Shown: in pieces, positions 56,641 to 64,000 of the stretch
Numbering within the stretch: position 1 is the first letter of the stretch
Layout of the letters: every line of letters starts with the position of its first letter
From: Deinandra increscens subsp. villosa
Lineage: Eukaryota > Streptophyta > Magnoliopsida > Asterales > Asteraceae
DNA: 64,000 bases
Assembly (NCBI GenBank): GCA_039602395.1
Contig: JBCNJP010000006.1
Location: 8,524,766 to 8,588,765 of the forward strand
Reading direction: 5' to 3'
The notes under the pieces: generated by a model
Seen by the model: the letters and a program-made list of their open reading frames with translations, nothing else
Database searches by the model: none
Told to the model about the DNA's origin: nothing
Position numbers and translations under genes: made by a program

Positions 56641-57776
56641 ATGGCTGGACGTGGCAGAGGTCGCGGTAATGCATTCCTTATGACCCTAGAGGAGCTTAAT
56701 GTAATTATTGGTCAGAGTGTTGTGACAGCATTGGCAGCGCACTCTCAAGCGAATTCAATTGCACCTGGTATGTGTACGTACAAAATGTTCATGAACTGCA
56801 AGCCGCATACGTTCAGTGGAACAGAAGGTTTCGTAGGACTACTTCGCTGGATGGAGAAATCAGAATCTGTTTTTGAGATATGTAATTGTCTGACTGAGTA
56901 CCGAGTAAAGTATGCTGCTGGAACATTTGAGGGAGTAGGCTTGACATGGTGGAATACTCAAGTTCAAGTTCTTGGATTGGAAGCTGCTAATGCAATGCCA
57001 TGGGCTGAATTCACAAAAATGTTAATAGAAGAGTACTGCCCACGAAGGGAGATTAGGAAGCTCGAAGTGGAATTCGGAAACTTGAAAATGGAAGGATCAG
57101 AGATTGAAGCTTATGTTGCTCGATCGAATGAGCTAGCTTTGTTGTGCCCTACTCTAGTGGATCCGCCTTAGAGGAGAATCGAGCGATTATTGACGGGTTA
57201 GTGCCCCAAATTCTAAGCCTTGTGACTTCAAGCAACCCTGCAACGATTAGAGAATCGATTCACCTTACACACCAATTGGCTGATCAGGCCGTGCAACAAG
57301 GAACCCTACCGCCTAGGAAGGCATTGACTGAGCAATATGAAAACAAGAGGAAATGGGAAGGTCAGAGTAGCGACAACAACAGTAAGTCTGCAGCAGGTCA
57401 AAACTAAATCCAAAAGACTAAAAGCAACAAAGGAAAGCAGAAGAATCAAAGCTTTGGAGGGTACTAGGGAAAGCATCCCAAATGCCGCAAGTGTAAGTAC
57501 AATCATCGAGGAAGTTGCAATAGGGTGACATGCAACAAGTTCGGGGAGAGTGGACATATGTCAATGGACTGCAGGTTCAACGGCCAGAACGATCAGGGAA
57601 ATCAAGAAGGACAAGACAGGGCAGCTAAACAAGCAGGATGCTACGAATGTGGTCAGCATGGTCATTTCAAGAGAGATTGCCCAAGATTGAATGGAAACAA
57701 GAATGGCAATGGTGGCAATGTCAAGTATGGAACTCGCCAACTGAAGCATAGTGTGATTGGAACAAGGGGAAACTAA
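56641..57776 (+). pseudogene. gag: G2 gag
   Basis: ATG 56641 gives MAGRGRGRGN, then the gypsy gag core with FMNCKPHTFSGTEG, RWMEKSESVF, GLTWWNTQV and EYCPRREIRKLE. A stop at about 57169 and frame changes near 57160 and 57410 follow. Two CCHC-like knuckles come next: a damaged one (CNKFGESGHMSMDC, second Cys now Phe) and an intact one (CYECGQHGHFKRDC). The role is the particle shell and RNA binding. Broken by shifts. Confidence 0.9.
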
Positions 57777-57789
57777 AGAGAATTTAGTC

Positions 57790-59970
57790 GACCGTGGTAA
57801 GTCATCTCTTCTAATGCGTATTTTGTTCCGTTATTATTTCCATTCGAGGTCGATGCTGATAGACCCCTTATTATCCAATAAGACTGGTAAAAAAATTTAG
57901 TGTCATAGATGGCCTGTTAGGATTTGAGTGTCCTATGGAGCTCGCGAATGATAGACTGGTTAGAGTGAACCATGTCGTTCAAAGTCGCGATGAAGCTTTT
58001 CAGTCATTATGTGAAGGTGGAACTGTTACTGCCAACCTTGGGGAAACTTCGAAAATATCAGGCAGATGGGTTATTCATCCAGGCGACAAGCAGAGATTGT
58101 ACGACAATAGATCATAGGTATTTAGGCTTAGGATGTTGAGAAGCCAAATGAGGAACCCTGCGTTGAAGGAAGCTTATTCGTTTGAGATTTTTCGGAGGTA
58201 GGTTGTGAGACTTGCTAGGTTTTCCTCTATCTCTGTAGATGGAAACTCGCGTAGGTACGACACTTAGGGCAACGCCAAATGCTCGAGCGCCTTACCAATG
58301 AACGCCCAGTGAGCTTTAGGAAACTTATGCTCGAATACATGATTTGCTGGGAAATAGTTTCGTGGTCCTAGTTCGTCTTTTTGTTGGTAAGAAGAATGGA
58401 GCAATTCTCCGAGCATGCACCGATTATCGGCATTGGAAAGGGAAGCTATGAGGAACCAACATTTTCTTCTATGTATCGACGATCTGCCAACAGCTTCGAG
58501 GGTCGAGCCGCTATTCGTGTATCAGCTTAAGAACCAATTTTCTTCAGTTAAGGGTCCGAGAGGAAGATATTCTGCCAGTAGCTTAAGGGACTCAATATAG
58601 GCTTTACGAGTTTTGGTTATGTCATTGGGTTGACCAATGCAACCTTAGCATACATGAGTCTTATGAATTGAAATTGCGAGTCGCGCTATGATTAGTTCAT
58701 TGTTGCGTTCAGTGATGACATTCTCATTTGTTCCAAGATGACATTCTCATTTGTTCCAAGATGAAGGAAGGCCACGCCAAGCGTCTTCGCTTAATCTCGG
58801 CTTATTGAGACATGAGCAGCTGCATGCTAAGTTCACGGAATGTGACACCTATATTTGGGAAGTGTTATTTTTGCGTCATGTCATAAATAGATTAGGAACT
58901 CACATGAATTCATCAAGGATTGAGGTGATCAAGGATTGACCTGTACCTAAGACGCCGACCGAAGTACGCCAACTATTCGGCCTGTTGGGCTATTACAGGA
59001 AAGTCTTCGAAAGCTTTTCATGGATTACGTAATCTTTGACGGTTTTAGTGCGCAAAAGTGTTGTGCATTTTTTGGGGTGCAAAGTGGATTCAGCGATTGA
59101 AGCCGATGTCCTGCAAGCGCATTTATTCTCTCCTTACCAGAAGGAGCAGAATACTTTGTCATGCACTATAATGCATCTATGCAAGGTTTTAAGTATGCGC
59201 TTATGCTAAGCGATAGGGTTATCGCATATGCCTCTTGATGAACTCAGGGATAGTAAGTAACGTTACAGAACTCACGATCTGGAGTTAGGAGTTATGATTT
59301 TTTTGCATTGAAGATCGGAGGATGTACTTGTACGGTACCTAGGATTTACACCGATCACAAGTGTCTTCAGCGTATATTTGACTGGGGATGATTGAGCATG
59401 GAGCATCGAGGGTGAGTTGAATCGTTTAGCAAATTAGAGTGTACCATCGGGTACCGACCGGGTAAGGCTAATGTGGTAGCTGATGCCCTAAGGCATAAGT
59501 GAAACGAAGCCGAAGTGTATTCGGGCTTTACAGCTAATGATTCGTCTTGAGTTGCCAGATCGAATATGGAATACCCAGCTTATGACGTAAAGGACGAGAA
59601 TTTGGAATTGGAAATTCCCTGCATGGAATGAGGAAGCAAATCGAAGTCAGGACGGATGGAATTCGACACCTCGTGTAAGACTTAGAGGATATAGTCTGGC
59701 GTGTGTAGAGCTTATTGTCCTCGGACTAATGGTCAAAAGAGAAGGGACCATTCAAATTTCAGAAGTCATGATTAGGACTTGTGCGATCAACATCATCAGA
59801 GTATGAGACTCTCACCTTCTGTTGGTGGAGTTTTTCTTATAGCAGTGGCTATTACTTTGGTGTCGATTCAACGTCGATTGATAGTCAGCTTACTAAGTCT
59901 GAGTATGTTCGTGAATCAATCGAAAGGGTTAACCGAATGATAAGTCGCATAGTAGTCGCTCGTATTTGGT
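57790..59970 (+). pseudogene. pol: G2 pol remnants
   Basis: Only islands are readable. They include a piece like RMCTDYRHW (58406-58440, RT), PKTPTEVRQLFGLLGYYRK (58947-59003, RT/RNase H junction), THDLELG (about 59268, RNase H) and YRPGKANVVADALR (59451-59490). The last island, resembling the integrase core RIVVAR, is at 59940-59968. Dozens of stops and shifts separate them. The sequence ends abruptly at the G3 LTR. Confidence 0.85.
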
Positions 59971-59976
59971 AGAAAG

Positions 59977-62520
59977 TGTCACACCCCCAAATTAACCACT
60001 AACGGAGTTTATACCGTTAAGGGGCGCGACCAGACCAGGACCACAACCATTAGTTACAAATACTAAACGAATCAGAGTTAGTCCAAAGATATATCATAAA
60101 AAAACAATCTCAAGTTACGCATCGGAACAAAATATCATCTTAGCACTAACCACGTGCTTTACAAATCAGTGTATTAAATTCCCAATTAGTTTAATTAAAA
60201 TAAAAGTCTTCATGTGCCATGCCAATCTGCTCCGGATACTCCTCAGCGATCTGCAAAAAGTTTAAACCACGCAAGTGTCAACCTAACGGTTGGTGAGTTC
60301 ACAGTGGGCTTGTCATGCAATGGCCCGGTCTCACAAATCATGATCGTGTAAACGTATTCTTATATACAATTTATTTGTGAAAAGCAATACTTGTGATAAC
60401 CAAAATCATAGTATCGTAGTTTAGTAAAAGTATTGTCCGTTACCTACGTTATCGGGTATGTACTAGTTTTGTATAGTTAAAGTGCTCAACCGATATCGCG
60501 GGTAGCTAATCCGTTGTTCCATGCACTAAGGAAGATTGTACCAAAGCTGACTATTATTGTAGTGGCCGTGCCATCAGTACTGCGGACCTACGTCATCGCG
60601 GTTTTGCCTCCCCCGTGTCCTCTCGGGATCACGGTCAGATAGGCTGATATTGTACCTCCGTGCACTCCCCGTGCCACGGGGCGGAGTTTGTCAAACTCCA
60701 GTAGATCTACCCAACATCCCCTCGCTTTACAATTAATGGTACAATTTAGTTGAGGACTTTTAAGTTTTTCAAGGCATCCTTAGAAATCATGTGATATCAT
60801 GTGGTTTAGACTTTAACCTACACTAGCCATATTAAAAAGGTTTACTGGATTCTCATGAATCTCAAAAGTGTTTTTAGTTTCGTTTCAGAAATAGTTGTTT
60901 AAGTAATTCACAAGTGCTTCCCATAAAGCACTTCAAGTTCATCAAGTGGGTGCCGCGCACTCCAGGTTTTCAAGTTCATCAGGGAGGTGCATAGCACTCT
61001 CGAGGTTGTCAGCATTGTTTTCCATTTAGTTATTCGGTGTGACCCAATGGGTTCACGGTAATCGGGTTAGTGACACTCACCTTGGGTTGCACTGCTACAC
61101 TTGCTATATAATCCAAGTTTGCTTAACGAAGACCTATGAACACGTTTAGGTCTTAAGTATTAGTGTTGTGTCCAATCTTTACTTAACGTCACTATGGCCC
61201 ATAACATAGCACGTTGGAACTATCACTCGACATACAGACACACGACACCGATGGTTGATCATAAATAAGGGTTCACATATTACGGAAATCATAGCATGTT
61301 TCATCATAGCATAATCATGTAAGTCATGGCATAACATTCAAGTAAATTGCACAAGTTTGGACTCTGGTCTCAGTTTCGCTAGCAGTTTCGCTAGTCAGTT
61401 TCGCTGTGTGCACGGGCAGCACTTTCGTTAGGCAATACCCGATGACACAGTTTCGCTAGGCTAGTTTCGCTCGAAACTGTTGACACAGTTTCGCTAGCCT
61501 AGTTTCGCCCGAAACTGGTTTGAACTTTCGTTCAGGGAATTTCGCTCGGTAGTTTCGTCCGAACAGGTCTGGTTGGTTTACCCGGCGACACTACTGTTTC
61601 GCTACTTAGTGTCGCTGGATGAAGATATACATAGTTTCGCTACATAGTTTCGCCCAGAGAACAGTACAGTTTCGTTGGTCGCGAAAAACACACAAATCAG
61701 CCTAAAAATCAATCTAACAGCTTTCATATTACATGCAATTCATTATCTAGCATACATAGACATTTACCAACATAAATCAGCAAGCTTTAACACCTTAATC
61801 ATGGGTTTCATCATCAAATCACCAAAATACATTTAAAACCCTAAAATGACCTACATAGCATAAATCTTCATTATGGGTGGATTTCACACGTAAAGTTACC
61901 AACTTTATGGTAGATCTAGCATTCCTAAGTATTCTTACAAAAGATCTAACGATTACACAGAGATCTAGGCATGCTTTATGAAGAAAATGCATAGATAACA
62001 CATAGAAATGGTTCATGGGACTCACGGTTGATTCTAGAATCGATGGATGAGATGAGATGATGGTCTTGAGGCTGAGGTCTTGGTGTTTAGTTGTGTTTTC
62101 TCGTCTGACCAAAATTCCAGAAGTGTGTGTGTGTGTTTTGGAGAGTATGGTGCAACAAATGAGGCAACTAGGGTTTTATGGGTTTTATATCAGAAGCTAG
62201 TTTCGCTGGCCAGGCGAAACTGGCTCTGGTCACGTGTTAATCGATTGGCTTAGCTGGCTACTGGGCGACATTACAATTTCGCCCAGTAGTTTCGCTGGAA
62301 GCCAAAAAGGCAAATTTTACACTAAATCATACGTTTAAATCACATTGCACATAATAACCATAAATAAACAAACACATAACACATATGGACGGTTTCGGTG
62401 ATCAACCAAAGGTCGTGGACGTATTCGGCCTAGTTATGCATTAGTTACTAAGCTAACACTTATAACGTAACTAACAGAATTGTCTAACGGAAGTAAACCT
62501 TGAAATTCTCGGGTGTCACA
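59977..62520 (-). repeat. G3 3' LTR
   Basis: 2,544 bp with 10-bp inverted ends, TGTGACACCC / GGGTGTGACA. A minus-strand TATA-like GATATAAAACC lies at about 62182-62192. Immediately upstream is the AGTTTCGC palindrome group (62199-62300), and a second, larger group of the same motif is at 61370-61690. Small reading frames inside look accidental. Confidence 0.88.
61370..61690 (-). repeat. AGTTTCGCT cluster in the G3 LTR
   Basis: About a dozen copies of AGTTTCGCT or close variants in 320 bp, some paired as inverted repeats (AGTTTCGCTCGAAACT). The same motif forms an 8-bp-arm hairpin at 62199-62221 next to the TATA box. Confidence 0.9.
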
Positions 62521-62667
62521 TCATCCCCTTGTAATTGGAATTTTTGTCCCGAAAATTATTCTTGCGTCGTAGCGTTCGCAGCATCGGCTGTCGTTGCTGG
62601 GGAAAGAAAGCAAAAGTTTTAGGGTCGTCACATCCTCCTCCTGTTAAAGGAATTTTGGTCCCCAAAA
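62521..62667 (-). promoter_or_regulatory. G3 3' untranslated region with duplicated polypurine tract
   Basis: Next to the LTR the minus strand reads ACAAGGGGATGA, the likely plus-strand primer. A similar block lies about 110 bp upstream (62625-62675: CAGGAGGAGGATGTGACG), including an LTR-start-like TGTGACG. Both are preceded by a GGGACAAAAATTCC-like phrase. Confidence 0.75.
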
Positions 62668-64000
62668 TTAAATCATACCTTGAGTTTCCGTGGACGTTTG
62701 CTCGAACAGGTGAGGGTACTTTTTCTTCATTTGATCCTCTCGTTCCCAAGTATATTCAGGTCCACGCCTTGAGTTCCATCGCACCTTTACGATCGGAATC
62801 TTGCTACGTTTGAGGGCTTTCTCCTCGCGTCCCATGATTTCTACCGGTTGCTCGATAAATCTCAAATGTTCGTCAATTTCCAATTCCTCCAAGGGAATTA
62901 TTTCAGTGTCATCAGCCAGACATTTTTTTAAGTTAGAAACGTGAAACACGTTGTGAACTCCATCGAGTTCAGCAGGGAGTTGTAAACGATAGGCCACCGG
63001 GCCTACTTCCCCGATGATTTCAAAAGGACCGATGTAGCGAGGATTCAACTTTCCACGCTTTCCGAAGCGTATCACACCTTTCCAGGGAGATACCTTTAAT
63101 AACACTTTGTCGCCTACCTCGAACTTTAAAGGTTTACGGCGTTTGTCGGTATAGCTCTTTTGCCTGTCACGTGCTGCGGCTATCCGCTTTCTGATTTGAA
63201 TAATGCGTTCAGTTGTATCATGAATGATTTCCGGTCCGGTGAGTTCCTTCTCACCCATTTCAGCCCAACACACGGGCGATCTGCATTTTCTGCCGTAAAG
63301 AGCTTCAAAAGGTGCAGCACCGATACTTGAATGATAACTGTTGTTGCAGGAGAACTCCACCAACGGAAGGTGAGCCTCCCAGTCTTTTCCGAAGTCAAGA
63401 ACGCAAGCTCGGAGCATGTCTTCTAGAGTCTGAATAGTTCGTTCCGTCTGACCGTCGGTCTGCGGGTGGTAAGCTGTACTCATATCCAGTCTGGTTCCCA
63501 GTGCTTCTTGCATAGATTGCCACAGTCGGGAAGTAAATCGAGGATCTCTATCGGAGATAATAGTCTTAGGCACTCCATGACGTGCCACAATTCGGTCAAT
63601 GTACAGCTTTGTCAACTTATCCATATTATCAGTTTCTTTCATTGGAATAAAGTGTGCAGATTTGGTTAATCGATCAATGATAACCCAAATTGCATCCGGT
63701 CGATTCGACCGATGAGGTAATCCCGTTACAAAATCCGTGGAGATGTCCTCCCATTTCCATTCTGGGATCTTTGGTTGTTGCAACAATCCAGAAGGCTTTT
63801 GGTACTCAATCTTAACCCTTGAGCATGTTAAACACTTAGCCACATATCGAGCAATGTCGGCTTTCATATTCGGCCACCAATACAAATTCTTCAAATCTTG
63901 GTACATTTTATCCAATCCAGGGTGCACCGAATACCTTGACTTGTGAGCCTCGTCCATCACGAGCTCACGAAGATTTCCAAGTAAGGGAACCCAAATTCTG
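62668..64000 (-). CDS. pol: G3 pol, C-terminal part: integrase and chromodomain
   Basis: Open from the window edge (it reads RIWVPLLGNLRELVMDEAH...) to a stop at 62668, with no internal stop. The HHCC zinc-binding part is H..H (HKSRYSVHPG) and CLTCSRVK. The integrase core has DFVTGLP, ISDRDPRF and the PQTDGQTERTIQ glutamate. Then come the GPY/F region (RYIGPFEIIGEVGPVAYRLQLP) and a chromodomain-like C-terminus (VEIMGREEKALKRSKIPIVK, YTWEREDQMKKKYPHLF). Integrase inserts element DNA; such chromodomains are known to steer insertion to heterochromatin. Protease, RT and RNase H lie outside the window. Confidence 0.95.
   Translation of the reverse strand, partial: RIWVPLLGNLRELVMDEAHKSRYSVHPGLDKMYQDLKNLYWWPNMKADIARYVAKCLTCSRVKIEYQKPSGLLQQPKIPEWKWEDISTDFVTGLPHRSNRPDAIWVIIDRLTKSAHFIPMKETDNMDKLTKLYIDRIVARHGVPKTIISDRDPRFTSRLWQSMQEALGTRLDMSTAYHPQTDGQTERTIQTLEDMLRACVLDFGKDWEAHLPLVEFSCNNSYHSSIGAAPFEALYGRKCRSPVCWAEMGEKELTGPEIIHDTTERIIQIRKRIAAARDRQKSYTDKRRKPLKFEVGDKVLLKVSPWKGVIRFGKRGKLNPRYIGPFEIIGEVGPVAYRLQLPAELDGVHNVFHVSNLKKCLADDTEIIPLEELEIDEHLRFIEQPVEIMGREEKALKRSKIPIVKVRWNSRRGPEYTWEREDQMKKKYPHLFEQTSTETQGMI

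Larger units (their letters stand above)
52827..59976 (+). mobile_element. Ty3/gypsy element G2, decayed and truncated
   Basis: A 5' LTR (52827-55454), PBS (55458-55470), gag (56641-57776) and badly decayed pol (57790-59970) lie in order on the plus strand. The integrase is cut off where the G3 LTR begins (59977). Pol has far more stops than C2 or C3, so G2 is one of the oldest elements here (inference). Confidence 0.85.
59977..64000 (-). mobile_element. Ty3/gypsy element G3, 3' part
   Basis: Minus-strand element entering from beyond 64000: an integrase-chromodomain reading frame, polypurine tract and a complete 3' LTR (59977-62520). It is inserted into the integrase of G2; 'gaaag' (59972-59976) is the candidate target duplication. 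The integrase type, chromodomain and long LTR suggest a Tekay/Del-type chromovirus. An open 1.3-kb reading frame makes it one of the youngest elements here. Confidence 0.9.

Noticed and set aside
57306..57749. Hydrophobic minus-strand frames opposite G2 gag
   Set aside because: Antisense shadows of the gag and zinc-knuckle coding region.
61819..62112. 97-residue minus-strand frame in the G3 LTR
   Set aside because: It lies in LTR sequence with no domain and is likely accidental.

Overview
The window is repeat-rich plant nuclear DNA, almost entirely nested transposable elements. I found no intact host gene, no rRNA or tRNA gene and no CRISPR array. Ty1/copia elements with very large gag and a post-pol ORF, Ty3/gypsy elements with 2.5-4.4 kb LTRs, a 5 kb MULE and a 'gypsy-type transposon' domain gene point to a large eudicot genome. 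Asteraceae is my best guess (inference from the element families, not proven). A run of exactly 500 N (827-1326) marks a scaffold join.

Layout. 1-826 is a second copy of the 3' part of the MULE that lies at 8402-13363. 1340-7677 is a minus-strand copia element with exact TSDs that kept gag and lost pol; it carries a hAT-type MITE. 8402-13363 is a complete MULE (9-bp TSD, ~198-bp TIRs) with a broken transposase and a small spliced GRF zinc-finger gene. 15983-19819 is a broken gypsy-type-transposon-domain gene split by a probable solo LTR (17487-19031). From 20053 a Ty3/gypsy element (G1) starts; its 5' LTR is split by an 11.9-kb copia element (C3, 23234-35160, TSD GCTTG) and G1 continues to a decayed gag near 37.8 kb. 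38339-52272 is a composite copia block: an outer pair of 393-bp LTRs (X) encloses a + strand gag-pol-ORF3-ORF4 body (C2) flanked by two LTRs of another family (Y) in inverted orientation. 52827-59976 is a second, heavily decayed gypsy element (G2). It is cut by a third, minus-strand gypsy element (G3, 59977 to beyond 64000) whose 3' LTR and open integrase/chromodomain reading frame are inside the window.

Most interesting signal: short family-specific inverted-repeat clusters recur at fixed places in these unrelated elements. In six LTR families the cluster lies next to the LTR TATA box on its upstream side. In the copia elements related clusters also lie between the primer binding site and the gag start, and again before the post-pol ORF. 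In C3 the leader cluster (34106-34464) is a row of eight hairpins, two of which carry paired (compensatory) arm changes, which suggests a selected RNA structure. Other points of note are splice-acceptor-like sites just before pol and before ORF3, an in-frame 528-bp duplication in ORF3, and the inverted Y LTRs, which could be a fossil of self-integration.
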